Shown piece by piece: positions 18,225 to 28,069 of a DNA stretch of 64,000 nucleotides; position 1 is the stretch's first letter; the number at the start of each line of letters is the position of its first letter. Where the stretch lies: positions 16,507 through 80,506 of the forward strand of contig NZ_JACLZJ010000010.1 of the NCBI RefSeq assembly GCF_014253075.1. Reading direction: 5' to 3'. A model generated the notes under the pieces. That model was not told the origin of the DNA, searched no databases, and saw only the letters and a list, made by a program, of their open reading frames with translations. The DNA comes from Ochrobactrum sp. CM-21-5. GTDB lineage: Bacteria > Pseudomonadota > Alphaproteobacteria > Rhizobiales > Rhizobiaceae. Position numbers and translations under genes: made by a program.

Positions 18225-19841
18225 CTAGTGGCGGAAGTGACGCATGCCCGTCATGACCATGGCGATGCCATGTTCATCGGCAGCGGCGATCACTTCGTCG
18301 TCACGCATGGAGCCGCCTGGCTGAATGACAGCCGTAGCACCCGCCTGAACGGCCGAAAGCAGACCATCTGCAAACGGGAAGAAGGCGTCTGAAGCGACCA
18401 CGCAGCCCCTGGTGAGTGGTTCTGCCAAACCAGCGGCCTCGGCGGCATCTTCTGCCTTGCGGGCGGCTATGCGAGCAGAATCGACACGGCTCATCTGGCC
18501 TGCACCGATGCCGACTGTCGCCCCGTCCTTGACGTAAACGATGGCGTTCGATTTCACGTGCTTGCCAACGCGGAAGGCGAACTTCATGTCGTTGAGTTCA
18601 GCTTCGCTTGGCGCACGCCTGGTCACGACTTTGAGGTCGAGATCGTCCACGATGCCGTTGTCGCGGGACTGAACGAGAAGGCCGCCGGCGACGGTCTTGG
18701 CGGCGATGCCCTTGGCGCGTGGGTCCGGCAGACCGCCGGTCACCAGCAGGCGCAGGTTCTTCTTGGCCGCGACGATGGCCTGTGCGCCTTCTGTGGCCTC
18801 TGGCGCGATGATGACTTCGGTGAAGATTTTCACGATCTCTTCTGCGGCTTCCTCATCAAGCGTCTTGTTGAGCGCGACGATGCCGCCAAAGGCCGAAACC
18901 GGATCGCAGGCAAGCGCCTTGAGGTAGGCTTCCTTGATGGTGGAAGCTTCCGCCACGCCGCACGGATTGGCGTGCTTGATAATGGCGACGGCGGCGGTGC
19001 GGACAGGATCGAATTCTGCGACGAGTTCGAAGGCCGCATCGGTATCGTTGATGTTGTTGTAGGAGAGCTGCTTGCCCTGAAGCTGGGTCGCGGTGGCGAC
19101 ACCGGGGCGCTTCTCGCCGGTGAGATAAAAGCCAGCCGTCTGGTGCGGGTTTTCACCATAGCGCATGACGGAATGCAGTTTGCCCGCGACCGAACGCCAG
19201 ATGGAGGGGGCTTCATCGATAGCTTCGACAAACCAGTTGGAAATGGCTGCGTCATAGGCTGCCGTGCGCGAGAAGGCCTTGGCGGCGAGCTTCTTGCGGA
19301 AGGTGAGCGGCAGGGAGCCTGCATGCTTTTCCAGTTCGGCGACGACGTCGACATAGTCGGCGGGATCGACGACCGTTGCAACATAGGCATGGTTCTTGGC
19401 GGAAGCGCGGATCATCGCCGGGCCGCCAATGTCGATGTTCTCGACGGTCGTGTCGTAGTCGCCGCCCTTGAAGCGGACTTCCTCGAACGGATAGAGATTG
19501 ATGACGGCAAGATCGATGCCGCCAATGCCGTGTTCTTCCATGGCCGCGACGTGTTCCGGATCGTTGCGCACGGCGAGCAGGCCGCCATGGACTGCCGGAT
19601 GCAGCGTCTTGACGCGCCCGTCCATGATTTCCGGGAAGCCGGTTACTTCGGACACATCCTTCACCGGAATGCCTTCGGCGGCAATCGACTTGGCGGTGCC
19701 GCCGGTCGAAAGGATTTCGACACCCTGCGCGTGAAGCGCTTTTGCGAAATCAATCAGGCCGGTTTTATCGGAAACGGAAAGGAGGGCGCGGCGCACCCGA
19801 TGAAGATCGGGAGCGGGAATATGCTTGGAGCTGACAGCCAT
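18225..19841 (-). CDS. purH: Bifunctional AICAR formyltransferase/IMP cyclohydrolase
   Basis: PurH performs the last two steps of IMP synthesis: formyl transfer from 10-formyl-THF to AICAR, then ring closure. The 538-residue protein has the N-terminal MGS-like cyclohydrolase domain ([47 protein letters not shown]) at about 15-150. The transformylase domain covers 150-538, with [34 protein letters not shown] and [10 protein letters not shown]. The heparinase-like gene lies 117 bases upstream on the same strand. Copy B of the dispersed repeat lies beyond its 3-prime end. Confidence 0.97.
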   Translation of the reverse strand: MAVSSKHIPAPDLHRVRRALLSVSDKTGLIDFAKALHAQGVEILSTGGTAKSIAAEGIPVKDVSEVTGFPEIMDGRVKTLHPAVHGGLLAVRNDPEHVAAMEEHGIGGIDLAVINLYPFEEVRFKGGDYDTTVENIDIGGPAMIRASAKNHAYVATVVDPADYVDVVAELEKHAGSLPLTFRKKLAAKAFSRTAAYDAAISNWFVEAIDEAPSIWRSVAGKLHSVMRYGENPHQTAGFYLTGEKRPGVATATQLQGKQLSYNNINDTDAAFELVAEFDPVRTAAVAIIKHANPCGVAEASTIKEAYLKALACDPVSAFGGIVALNKTLDEEAAEEIVKIFTEVIIAPEATEGAQAIVAAKKNLRLLVTGGLPDPRAKGIAAKTVAGGLLVQSRDNGIVDDLDLKVVTRRAPSEAELNDMKFAFRVGKHVKSNAIVYVKDGATVGIGAGQMSRVDSARIAARKAEDAAEAAGLAEPLTRGCVVASDAFFPFADGLLSAVQAGATAVIQPGGSMRDDEVIAAADEHGIAMVMTGMRHFRH

Positions 19842-19958
19842 AGGGAGTTGGTCTCTTCGTTGCTGAAACGGATGCGTTCAGGAAAGTGGACGGCTCGCCC
19901 TAACACAGGCGCGCCGGGAATCCTACCGCAAAAGACCGGAAAATGCGGTTGTAAGCCT

Positions 19959-21701
19959 TTATACGTAGCTTCCGAGCGCTACACGGCTGAACTGCCAGTT
20001 CACTTCCGGCAGTTCGGAAGCGGGAAAGGACAGCACGATCTGCTGTGACGTCACTGGGCCGCGGAAACCGGCAAAGAAGATGCTGTCTTCCAGTTGCGGC
20101 GCGACCTCGAAACAGGAGAAAACCCAAGTATCGTCCCGGTCAGCGGACAGGACAATTAATCCATTTTCATCGAAGGACACATCGACCGATGGATGCAGGT
20201 GAAAGCGTACGGCAATATTGTCGCGCCCATTGGCCTTCAGCGGTTTGGCGTCGCCGCGATAGAAGCGATCAGCACCCTGAATGACGCTGCCATTGTGCGA
20301 AAGCACGATGCGGCGCTCGTGATAGATGCCGAACAGGCGCGCATAGCCATCGTGGCTGGCGACAAATCCCTGCCGCCCCATTTCCTCGATGCGGTCACGC
20401 TGTACGCGGGTCGGACCGGCGATGATCGGCGTACCGATCATGCTGGAAAGCCCGGCATTCAGACTGAAACGGCAAGAGGACGTGTCGTTGATGGTCGCGG
20501 TGGAATGCGCAGCGGTCGAGCGACCCAGAGGGTGAAACTCCAAGGGGCCGAAACGGTCTATGCCGGAATTGACGATGTAGCGCTGGCGTCCGGAAGACAT
20601 TTCGAAGGCGAGGCAGCCCGCATGGGCGTCGCGCGAGGCGGTGACCGGCGGAGGCAGCCCCGTATCGGCAATGATGGTGGTTGATCCCATCGATAGTCGC
20701 TCATAGCCCGAATAGGGCGCGTGAGTGAGGGGCGAGCCAGCTGTTTCGTCGTGCCGAAGGACCGAGATGATGCGTTCCGGCATGGTGGGGCCGACGCCGT
20801 TGAAAAGCGCGAGGCTGCCATCCTGATGGCGGAAGAAGCGCAGTGCCGGCAGCATGCGCTCGACGGCTTCGATGAGCGCCTTTGGCGGCGCTTCCGTGCC
20901 GTTGGCATAGGTCTGGCGCAGCGGCAGAAGATCGGCCAGCAGTTCCAGAACAGCGACCGGATTGCGCGACATATGCCCGCCATCGGGCAGGATCTGCCGT
21001 TTCAGTTCATATTCCAGATTGCGCCGCGCGGCGCGGGCGGTCGGCGGCGAAACGGGAAGCGCCAAGGCCGCGAATGCAAGCGCGATGCGGGCGCGAAGAC
21101 GCTCTTCGCCGTCATCCATCGCGGCCGCAACGGTGCGCAGGTAACGCACTTGCATGGCGAGTGAACGCATGAACTTGCGATAGGCAGGCAGTTCCGTGCC
21201 AGACAATATCAGATTGGAGTGCTGCAGCCAGGCGATGATGCGCTGGGCGGTGACTTCCGGCGACCAAGCGAGGCCCCCGATACGCTTGCCGAACATGCGC
21301 ATCCAGTCATCGACAAGAGCGCGTGCATTGGCTGTGGCGAGTTCGCTGTGAGCGCTTTTGAGATGGCGCAGCCAGCTGAAACTGTGAAGGGCCGCTTCCC
21401 ATTCCGGCGTTGGTGGTTCGACCGCAAAAGGCGACAATCCGCCAGTTTCGACAAGGCGACCGGCCAGCGCGAAACGTCCGTGGTAGAATTCCTGGGCCAG
21501 TTGGGGGTCGGCGACGCGAAGGTCCGGGGGGGCGATCAGGATGCGATCGGGCGTAAAACCGGTGAAGCGCCAGCGATAAAGCGGCCCCATGCGAAGGCGG
21601 CGGCTGAACCTGCGCCAAGCCTGTGCAACGGCCAGTCCCCACAGGTGCGGGGTTTCGCTGAGGGCGACTGCCACCCGGTCTTTCTCCGTATCGTTTGTCA
21701 T
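19959..21701 (-). CDS. Heparinase II/III-like protein
   Basis: A 580-residue protein of the heparinase II/III family, predicted polysaccharide lyases. It has an alpha-helical N-terminal half (WLRHLKSAHSEL, LVDDWMRMFG, AWSPEVTAQRIIAWLQHSNLI, EYELKRQILPDGGHMSRNP) and a beta-rich C-terminal half (LPPPVTASRDAHAGCLAFEMSSG, GRSTAAHSTATINDTSS). The conserved Asn/His/Tyr pattern of the lyase site (GGHMSRNP; HSTATIND) appears present. I see no clear signal peptide, which is odd for an extracellular lyase, so the substrate may be intracellular or the start may differ. It lies between rsmB and purH, an arrangement I recall from other Rhizobiales; its role there is not known. Confidence 0.85.
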   Translation of the reverse strand: MTNDTEKDRVAVALSETPHLWGLAVAQAWRRFSRRLRMGPLYRWRFTGFTPDRILIAPPDLRVADPQLAQEFYHGRFALAGRLVETGGLSPFAVEPPTPEWEAALHSFSWLRHLKSAHSELATANARALVDDWMRMFGKRIGGLAWSPEVTAQRIIAWLQHSNLILSGTELPAYRKFMRSLAMQVRYLRTVAAAMDDGEERLRARIALAFAALALPVSPPTARAARRNLEYELKRQILPDGGHMSRNPVAVLELLADLLPLRQTYANGTEAPPKALIEAVERMLPALRFFRHQDGSLALFNGVGPTMPERIISVLRHDETAGSPLTHAPYSGYERLSMGSTTIIADTGLPPPVTASRDAHAGCLAFEMSSGRQRYIVNSGIDRFGPLEFHPLGRSTAAHSTATINDTSSCRFSLNAGLSSMIGTPIIAGPTRVQRDRIEEMGRQGFVASHDGYARLFGIYHERRIVLSHNGSVIQGADRFYRGDAKPLKANGRDNIAVRFHLHPSVDVSFDENGLIVLSADRDDTWVFSCFEVAPQLEDSIFFAGFRGPVTSQQIVLSFPASELPEVNWQFSRVALGSYV

Positions 21702-21806
21702 TATCCTACGGCCCGATCGAAGGGCCGATTCCTTTGTAGGACACGATCTCGCGGATTCGTGCCTTTATACAATTCTATAGAATGGTGAATTGAGTGTTAA
21801 CCATAC

Positions 21807-21822
21807 CGGGCGCGAACGCCCG
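21807..21822 (-). terminator. Hairpin after the RsmB-type gene
   Basis: CGGGCG and CGCCCG pair around a 4-base loop, 29 bases past the stop on the minus strand. No T run follows, so it may be a processing or stability hairpin instead. Confidence 0.35.
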
Positions 21823-21850
21823 ATTTGGCAATTTTAGCGATTTTTCCAGT

Positions 21851-23245
21851 TTACGAACGCCGTTTGAATCGTGCCGCGAAGAAACCGTCCATACCGGCCA
21901 TATGCGCATCGCCGTCAAAGCGTTCTGGCGGCAGATCCGCCGGTGTGGAACGCAGGAAGCCTTCATCCGTAATCAGACCGTCCAAGCCCGGGCAGTCATC
22001 AAGGCTGATCGGATAGGGTTCAAGCAACGGATTTTCCGCAGCCTTGCGCGCCATCTCCTCGCCTTCGAGCGGATGCAATGAACAATTGGAAAAGACGATC
22101 ACACCGCCCGGTTTCACCAGCGTCGCTGCATGAGCAAACAGCTTGGCCTGAAGATCGGCGAGTTTTACAATGTCTTGCGGAGTCTTGGTCCATGGCACAT
22201 CCGGGTGGCGGCGTACCGTGCCGGTGGACGAACAAGGCGCGTCGAGCAGCACTGCATCGAACAATTCGTCCGGCGTGAAGTCCATGAGGTTGGTCGCAAC
22301 TGTTTTCGCCTCGAAGCCGAGCCGTTCGAGGTTGCCGCGCAGGCGCTTCAGACGGTTTTCGGAAAGATCGAGCGCGGTGACGTCAGCGCCTTGAAGTACA
22401 AGTTGCGCTGTCTTGCCGCCGGGCGCTGCGCACAGATCAGCAACACGCTTGCCTTTGATGTCGCCCATCAGGCGGGCTGGCAGGCTCGCGGCCGCATCCT
22501 GCACCCACCAGTCGCCTTCGGCAAAGCCGGGCAGGTCGGTGAGATTGCCTTCAACCGTTTGCAGGCGCACCGAGCCGTTGGGAAGCGCCACGCCGCCAAG
22601 CTTTTCGGCCCAGAGTTTCGGGTCGCCTTTCACAGTGAAATCGATGGGTGGCTCGTAAGCATGCATGGCAAAAATGGCCGCAGATTTCTCCGCGCCATAG
22701 GCTTCCTTAATGCTTGTTGAAAACCATTCCGGCACATTGGTTTCCGGCTGGAACGTATGCGCGAGAGCACGTTCCTTGTTGCGCGACAGGCGTCGCAGCA
22801 GCGCATTGACGAGGCCCGCATATTTACGGTTGCGCGGGTCGTTGTTTGCCGCTTCCACCGCCAGATCGACCGCGGAATGGTCCGGCAGGTCAAGATAGAA
22901 AATCTGCGCCACCGCGACATGCAGAAGGTGTCTCAGTGCAACGGCATTTTCGGGTAAGGGGCGGTCGAGACGCTTGTTGATTGCACGCTCAATGGCACCA
23001 CGATTGCGCAAGGCGGACCCCAGAATGGCGCGAACCAGCGCGCGGTCGCGCGGCTCCAGCGCCAGATATTGCGGGTGGCCATGGCTGTTGTCGGTCAAGC
23101 CGTCGAGCGAAGTGTTCTTCTCGATCACTGCGCCAAGCAGGCGCGCTGCACACAGGCGCGCCGCCAGACCTGGACGGTCAGCGGCGCTGGAGCTTGGCTG
23201 CGGTTTTTTGCTTCCGCGCTGTTGCGCGGGCCTTTTATCGTTCAC
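21851..23245 (-). CDS. rsmB: RsmB-family 16S rRNA cytosine-C5 methyltransferase
   Basis: Transfers a methyl group from SAM to C5 of a cytosine in 16S rRNA (C967 in E. coli RsmB). The 464-residue product has an N-terminal NusB-like RNA-binding domain (AARLLGAVIEKNTSLDGL; RDRALVRAILGSALRNRGAIE; HSAVDLAVEAANNDPRNRKYAGLVNALLR) and a C-terminal Rossmann domain with VADLCAAPGGKTAQL for SAM. The two cysteines are in DAPCSSTGT and SNCSLHPLEGE. The frame is open up to 23320, but the upstream 25 codons are made of dispersed repeat C. I therefore place the start at GTG 23245, though its ribosome site is weak. Confidence 0.9.
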   Translation of the reverse strand: MNDKRPAQQRGSKKPQPSSSAADRPGLAARLCAARLLGAVIEKNTSLDGLTDNSHGHPQYLALEPRDRALVRAILGSALRNRGAIERAINKRLDRPLPENAVALRHLLHVAVAQIFYLDLPDHSAVDLAVEAANNDPRNRKYAGLVNALLRRLSRNKERALAHTFQPETNVPEWFSTSIKEAYGAEKSAAIFAMHAYEPPIDFTVKGDPKLWAEKLGGVALPNGSVRLQTVEGNLTDLPGFAEGDWWVQDAAASLPARLMGDIKGKRVADLCAAPGGKTAQLVLQGADVTALDLSENRLKRLRGNLERLGFEAKTVATNLMDFTPDELFDAVLLDAPCSSTGTVRRHPDVPWTKTPQDIVKLADLQAKLFAHAATLVKPGGVIVFSNCSLHPLEGEEMARKAAENPLLEPYPISLDDCPGLDGLITDEGFLRSTPADLPPERFDGDAHMAGMDGFFAARFKRRS

Positions 23246-23311
23246 GCTGTTCTGCTTTGTTTGACGCGCATCTAATCCGAAAATCGCTTGGCACTCTTCG
23301 GGATACGCTCC
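23245..23311. repeat. Dispersed palindromic repeat, copy C
   Basis: This diverged copy runs TTTGTTTGACGCGCATC...CCGAAAATCGC...TTCGGGATACGCTCC. It aligns with copy D in the same orientation and with copy B inverted. It fills the whole gap between rsmB and htpX and would otherwise be read as an N-terminal extension of rsmB. Confidence 0.7.
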
Positions 23312-24276
23312 TATGACCACGGCCCCCGATAGCCGGAACCGCCATTGTTGTTGCTGCCTGCTTTACCCCATGGACCGGCACCTTGGGAAGGGGCAGAACT
23401 GCGCGCCGCCATCGCGGCTGAGCGAATACCCATTTCGGCGGCTAGCTGTTCGAGAGCCGCGATGCGGTTGTCGGTGTCAGGGTGGGTTGAGAAGAGACTA
23501 TCGGCACCGCGCCCGCTCAACGGGTTGATGATGAACATATGGGCGGTCGCCGGATTGTGTTCGGCTTCCTCATTGGGGATGGCTTTTGCGCTGCGCGCGA
23601 TCTTGTTGAGCGCAGATGAGAGCCAGAGCGGATTGCCGCAGATTTCCGCGCCGCGTTTGTCTGCGGCGTATTCGCGGGTACGGCTGACGGCCATCTGCAC
23701 GATCATGGCGGCAAAAGGCGCGACGATCATGGCGAGGATCGTGCCGATAATGCCGACAATGCCATTGCCGTTTTCGCGATTGCCGCCAAGGAAGAAAGCG
23801 AAATTGCCAAGCATGGAAATCGCACCTGCCAGTGTTGCCACAATGGTCATGGTCAGCGTGTCACGGTTTTGCACATGCGCCAGCTCGTGGGCCATAACGC
23901 CAGCGATTTCTTCCGGCGTCAGACGCTGGAGAAGGCCGGTCGTGGCTGCAACGGCAGCGTTTTCCGGATTGCGCCCTGTGGCGAAAGCGTTCGGCTGGCC
24001 CTCATGGATGATATAAATCTTTGGCGTCGGCAGACCGGCATTGGCGGCGAGGCCGCTCACCATGTGGTAATATTCGGGCGCGCTGCGCTCATCGACTTCC
24101 TGCGCATTGTACATGCGCAGCACCATCTTGTCGGAGTTCCAGTAGCCGAACAGGTTCATGGCTACAGCGATCACAAGCGCGATCATCATGCCGCCACCGC
24201 CGCCCAACAAATAGCCGATGCTCATGAACATCACCGTCATGAGGGCGATCAGCATGGCTGTTTTCGTCATATTCAT
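23311..24276 (-). CDS. htpX: Membrane zinc metalloprotease HtpX, M48 family
   Basis: HtpX degrades misfolded inner-membrane proteins and overlaps functionally with FtsH. The 321-residue protein has two N-terminal membrane segments ([37 protein letters not shown]). The zinc motif HELAH is at 130-134, preceded by [16 protein letters not shown] and followed by two more hydrophobic segments and [19 protein letters not shown], which supplies the third ligand Glu. The tail is Gly/Asn-rich. I chose ATG 24276 (GGAGACC upstream) over an ATG 10 codons earlier. A small DUF1674 gene is divergent. Confidence 0.93.
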   Translation of the reverse strand: MNMTKTAMLIALMTVMFMSIGYLLGGGGGMMIALVIAVAMNLFGYWNSDKMVLRMYNAQEVDERSAPEYYHMVSGLAANAGLPTPKIYIIHEGQPNAFATGRNPENAAVAATTGLLQRLTPEEIAGVMAHELAHVQNRDTLTMTIVATLAGAISMLGNFAFFLGGNRENGNGIVGIIGTILAMIVAPFAAMIVQMAVSRTREYAADKRGAEICGNPLWLSSALNKIARSAKAIPNEEAEHNPATAHMFIINPLSGRGADSLFSTHPDTDNRIAALEQLAAEMGIRSAAMAARSSAPSQGAGPWGKAGSNNNGGSGYRGPWS

Positions 24277-24412
24277 CCGTGGCGGTCTCCAAATGTGACG
24301 GTGCATGACCAGAATCGGGTTTTGCGCCGCGTGCCTTTCTGCCTATATGATGGGTATAAATAGCCCAAGCTTCAATATTCGAAGCTTAAGCAGCGAACTG
24401 GAATCGTGACTG

Positions 24413-24631
24413 ATGACCGAAAAACCGAACGCAACTGAAAATATGCAAATTACCGAAATACGGGTGTTTGAGGGTTTGCCACCTGCTGCCCAGCGCGCGC
24501 TGGAGGAAGCCGAAGCGCGCCGCGCTGCCGAAAAGGAAGCGCAAGCGCCGCGGGAAATTGGCGGGCGTGGCGGCAAGGATCCGGCCCGTTTTGGCGACTG
24601 GGAAATCAAGGGACGCACCATCGATTTTTGA
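24413..24631 (+). CDS. DUF1674 protein (SDHAF4-like)
   Basis: A 72-residue protein ending in GGRGGKDPARFGDWEIKGR, the signature of the DUF1674 family. In mitochondria the homologue SDHAF4 helps assemble flavinylated SdhA into succinate dehydrogenase; a like role here is an inference. The N-terminal half (PPAAQRALEEAEARRAAEKEAQAP) is a charged helix. No sdh genes are nearby. It is divergent from htpX and convergent with acs. Confidence 0.85.
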   Translation: MTEKPNATENMQITEIRVFEGLPPAAQRALEEAEARRAAEKEAQAPREIGGRGGKDPARFGDWEIKGRTIDF

Positions 24632-24721
24632 ATTTGGGATATTTCTCGCTCCGGCCTGCAAATCGCGCGGGAGCAAAATCTCATAAAATCAGGTGCTCAT
24701 GTTTACAAGATTAAATGGAAA

Positions 24722-24740
24722 GGCCGGGAACTTCCCGGCC
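24722..24740 (-). terminator. Terminator hairpin after acs
   Basis: GGCCGGGAA and TTCCCGGCC form a 9-bp stem with a minimal loop, 8 bases past the acs stop. On the minus strand it is followed by TTTCC-ATTTAATCTTG, a loose T-rich run. It lies between convergent genes. Confidence 0.7.
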
Positions 24741-24747
24741 ATTTGTT

Positions 24748-26703
24748 TTATTTCTTGTTCTGACGGTTTTCGATCAGATCGTCTACGACGCCGGGATCAG
24801 CGAGCGTTGAGGTGTCGCCGAGTGCGCCGAAATCGTCCTCGGCAATCTTGCGCAGGATGCGGCGCATGATCTTGCCCGAGCGCGTCTTTGGCAGGCCGGG
24901 TGAGAACTGGATCTTGTCCGGTGTTGCTATAGGGCCGATTTCCTTGCGCACATGCTGCGTCAGTTCCTTGCGCAACTCATCGGGGTCCTGCGTCTCGGCA
25001 CCGGTCATCAGCGTGACATAGCAATAGATGCCCTGTCCCTTGATCGGATGCGGATAGCCGACGACGGCGGCTTCCGAAACCGAATGATGCGAGACCAGCG
25101 CGGATTCGATTTCCGCAGTGCCGAGACGGTGGCCGGAAATATTCAGTACGTCATCGACGCGACCGGTGATCCAGTAATAGCCGTCCTCGTCGCGGCGGCA
25201 GCCGTCGCCTGAAAAATACTTGCCCTTATAGGTGGAGAAGTAGGTTTCGATGAAACGCTCGTGATCGCCATAGACGGTGCGCATCTGGCCGGGCCAGCTA
25301 TCGGTAATGCAAAGGTTACCGTCGGCCACGCCTTCCAGAACATTACCCTCGTTGTCCACCAGTTCCGGTTTGACGCCGAAGAACGGGCGGGTGGCCGAAC
25401 CCGGCTTGAGGTCGGTTGCGCCTGGCAGGGGCGTGATGAGAATGCCACCATTCTCCGTCTGCCACCAGGTGTCGACGATAGGCGATTTCGCTTCGCCGAC
25501 CACGTGATAGTACCATTCCCAGGCTTCAGGATTGATGGGTTCTCCCACCGAACCAAGAAGCCGCAGCGACGAACGTGACGAGCGCGTGACGAATTCGTCA
25601 CCGGCACCCATGAGGGCACGCAACGCAGTCGGTGCGGTATAGAAAATATTGACGTGGTGCTTGTCGACCACTTCCCAGAAGCGTCCCTGATCGGGGAAGT
25701 TCGGCACGCCCTCGAACATCAGCGTCGTGGCGCCGTTCGCGAGTGGGCCGTAGACGATGTAGGAATGGCCCGTTACCCAGCCCACATCCGCCGTGCACCA
25801 ATAGATATCGCCGTCATGATAGTCGAAGACATATTGATGGGTCATCGAGGCATAGACGAGATAGCCACCGGTGGTGTGCAGCACGCCCTTAGGCTTGCCG
25901 GTGGAACCGGAAGTGTAGAGGATGAAGAGCGGATCTTCCGCGTTCATCGGTTCCGGCTCGCAATGCGGTTCGACGCTTGCGACTTCCTGATGATACCAGA
26001 TGTCGCGACCGCGGCCCCAGCTGACCTTGCCGCCGGTGCGGCGCACGACCAGCACTTTGTTGACCATCACATACTGCTTGGCAGCGATGTCGATGGCGGT
26101 ATCGGTGTTTTCCTTCAGCGCAACAGGCTTGCCGCCGCGCACGCCTTCGTCCGCAGTGATGACGAAGGTGGATTCGCAGTCGACGATGCGACCCGCGAGC
26201 GCTTCCGGTGAGAAGCCCGCGAAGACGACCGAATGCACCGCGCCGATACGGGCGCAGGCGAGCATCGCATAAGCGGCTTCAGGAATCATCGGCAGATAGA
26301 TGGTGACGCGATCGCCCTTCTTCACTCCGTGCTTTTTGAGCACATTTGCCATACGGCAGACGTTTTCATAAAGCTCGCGGTAGGTGATTTTTTTGTCGAT
26401 GTAGGGATTGTCGCCCTCCCAGATGATGGCGACCTTGTCGCCCCGGCTCTTCAGATGGCGGTCGATGCAATTATAGGAAACGTTGGTTACGCCGTCCTCA
26501 TACCACTTGATCGAGACATCGCCATCGAAACTCGTATTCTTGACCTTGGTAAAGGGCTTGAACCAGTCAATGCGGCGGCCATGCTTCGCCCAGAAGCCAT
26601 CCGGATCGCTCACGCTCTCCTCGTACCACTCAAGATAGGTCGCGTTGTCGATGAGCGTGTTTTTCTTTGCTTCGGCCAGCACCGGATAAAGCTTTTCCGA
26701 CAT
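24748..26703 (-). CDS. acs: Acetyl-CoA synthetase
   Basis: Activates acetate with ATP and CoA through an acetyl-adenylate, feeding acetate into central metabolism. It has 651 residues, the usual length. The AMP-binding core [14 protein letters not shown] is near 265, followed by [16 protein letters not shown] and [10 protein letters not shown]. The hinge and catalytic tail is [15 protein letters not shown] with Lys611, the residue that acetylation by Pat-type enzymes inactivates in homologues. GGAGGAAATC precedes the ATG. It is transcribed alone from the divergent region shared with usg, which carries several dyads. Confidence 0.97.
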   Translation of the reverse strand: MSEKLYPVLAEAKKNTLIDNATYLEWYEESVSDPDGFWAKHGRRIDWFKPFTKVKNTSFDGDVSIKWYEDGVTNVSYNCIDRHLKSRGDKVAIIWEGDNPYIDKKITYRELYENVCRMANVLKKHGVKKGDRVTIYLPMIPEAAYAMLACARIGAVHSVVFAGFSPEALAGRIVDCESTFVITADEGVRGGKPVALKENTDTAIDIAAKQYVMVNKVLVVRRTGGKVSWGRGRDIWYHQEVASVEPHCEPEPMNAEDPLFILYTSGSTGKPKGVLHTTGGYLVYASMTHQYVFDYHDGDIYWCTADVGWVTGHSYIVYGPLANGATTLMFEGVPNFPDQGRFWEVVDKHHVNIFYTAPTALRALMGAGDEFVTRSSRSSLRLLGSVGEPINPEAWEWYYHVVGEAKSPIVDTWWQTENGGILITPLPGATDLKPGSATRPFFGVKPELVDNEGNVLEGVADGNLCITDSWPGQMRTVYGDHERFIETYFSTYKGKYFSGDGCRRDEDGYYWITGRVDDVLNISGHRLGTAEIESALVSHHSVSEAAVVGYPHPIKGQGIYCYVTLMTGAETQDPDELRKELTQHVRKEIGPIATPDKIQFSPGLPKTRSGKIMRRILRKIAEDDFGALGDTSTLADPGVVDDLIENRQNKK

Positions 26704-26743
26704 GATTTCCTCCTAACTGTCCGGCGATCCTCCCGCCGTAATC

Positions 26744-26857
26744 GATAATCGGCATTATCTGCATGACTATCGCCGGTCTTATCTATCGTCCATCCCCCGC
26801 AAGGTAAATTAGACAATTGGTGTGTCTGACATCCACAATGACGCAACGTCAATTGTC
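26744..26857. promoter_or_regulatory. Dyads between acs and usg
   Basis: Three symmetric sites lie in the 280-base divergent gap. GATAAT-CGGC-ATTATC is at 26744-26759, 40 bases from the acs start. TGACG-CAA-CGTCA is at 26839-26851. GACAATTG (26812-26819) is mirrored by CAATTGTC (26850-26857). They may be binding sites controlling acs; no regulator gene is adjacent. Confidence 0.45.
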
Positions 26858-26983
26858 ATATTGGCAGCACTCATGCTTGAATGTTGCTAACATATTGTTT
26901 TTACACTTTAAAAACTATTTTGAGGGATTATTTATTATTCAAGGGTCGGAAAAGCCGACCTGTTACAAAAAGGGGAAGTCGCC

Positions 26984-27253
26984 ATGACGAAGTCCGCTTT
27001 TGAACTACAGCTTGCCGGTTACGGCCTGACAACGGCAAGGTTTTTCTATCACCTGCCGGACCATCCTCATCTTTTGCAGATGTTCATCTGGCAGGATTAT
27101 GATCTTGCGCCGGAATTCCCTGTACTCAATCATTTCATCGAATTCTGGCAGCGGGAAATCGATGGGCCTCTGCATTCGGTCAGCTATGCGCATTGCCGGT
27201 TGCTTGGGCCATCGGATTGGCGCAATGCACGCGGCGAGATTGTGCTGCATTAG
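26984..27253 (+). CDS. usg: Usg family protein
   Basis: An 89-residue protein matching the short alphaproteobacterial Usg family (FELQLAGYGLTTARFFYHLPDHPHLLQMFIWQDYDLAPEFP, then LHSVSYAHCRLLGPSDWRNARGEIVLH). The function is not established; the name comes from a gene seen upstream of a trp gene, and there is no trp gene here. It has no signal peptide or membrane segment. It ends 13 bases before the convergent end of the PLP-protein gene, with no room for a separate terminator. Confidence 0.8.
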   Translation: MTKSAFELQLAGYGLTTARFFYHLPDHPHLLQMFIWQDYDLAPEFPVLNHFIEFWQREIDGPLHSVSYAHCRLLGPSDWRNARGEIVLH

Positions 27254-27266
27254 ACGTTAAATGCAT

Positions 27267-27947
27267 TCAGGCTGGCGCGGAATAGTCGCGCCCGCCAAAA
27301 ATCGCCGAGCCGACGCGCACGGATGTCGCGCCGAAGCCGATTGCCGTTTCATAATCGCCCGACATGCCCATTGAAAGTTTTTCGACGCCTGCTTCACGGG
27401 CAAGCTTTTCCAGAAGCGCGAAGTGTGGCCCCGGATTTTCATCAGCAGGTGGAATGCACATCAGCCCCTCGATCTCCAGGCCGTGCTCTTTGTGGCAGCG
27501 CTCGACAAAGGCCAGGGCGTCCTTCGGTTCGATCCCGGCCTTTTGTGGCTCAAGTCCGGTATTGACCTGCACATAGAGCTTTGGGCTTTTGCCCTGCTTC
27601 CGGATTTCTGCTGCAAGTGCGGCGGCGATCTTTTCGCGGTCAATTGTTTCGATGACGTCGAATAAAGCGACGGCGTCAGCGGCCTTGTTGGATTGCAGCG
27701 GGCCGATGAGGTGTAATTCGATGCCGGGATAATTCGCGCGCAGTTGCGGCCATTTGCCTTGCGCCTCCTGAACGCGGTTTTCGCCGAAAATGCGTTGTCC
27801 GGCATCAAGCACCGGGCGGATGGCGTCAGCTTCAAATGTCTTCGATACGGCAACGAGCGCAACCGAGCCTGGTTTGCGATGTCCTTCCTTCTCCGCGCGG
27901 GCAATCGTTGCCCTGACCATATTCAGGTTCGCTACAATATCAGACAT
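27267..27947 (-). CDS. yggS: YggS family PLP-binding homeostasis protein
   Basis: A 226-residue single-domain protein with the fold of alanine racemase's barrel. It binds PLP and buffers B6 vitamers rather than acting as a known enzyme. The PLP lysine is in LVAVSKTFEAD (Lys at about 36). Further motifs are FGENRVQEAQGKW, HLIGPLQSNKA, VQVNTGLEPQKAG and GLMCIPP, and the phosphate-binding end is LSMGMSGDYETAIGFGATSVRVGSAIFG. It is divergent from leuS, separated by 122 bases. Confidence 0.93.
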   Translation of the reverse strand: MSDIVANLNMVRATIARAEKEGHRKPGSVALVAVSKTFEADAIRPVLDAGQRIFGENRVQEAQGKWPQLRANYPGIELHLIGPLQSNKAADAVALFDVIETIDREKIAAALAAEIRKQGKSPKLYVQVNTGLEPQKAGIEPKDALAFVERCHKEHGLEIEGLMCIPPADENPGPHFALLEKLAREAGVEKLSMGMSGDYETAIGFGATSVRVGSAIFGGRDYSAPA

Positions 27948-28069
27948 GGAACTCCCGCTTTCAGGCTTTTCGTGTGCAAAAGGTTGACGCTTTCGCCAAT
28001 ACGTGGTGAAGGTCGCCGTTAAATGACGACTCTCCTTATTGCATCATCTTCGTACGAGTAAATACGCTC

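Noticed and set aside
23246..23320. N-terminal extension of the RsmB-type protein
   Set aside because: These 25 codons coincide with dispersed repeat copy C and have no counterpart in RsmB proteins.
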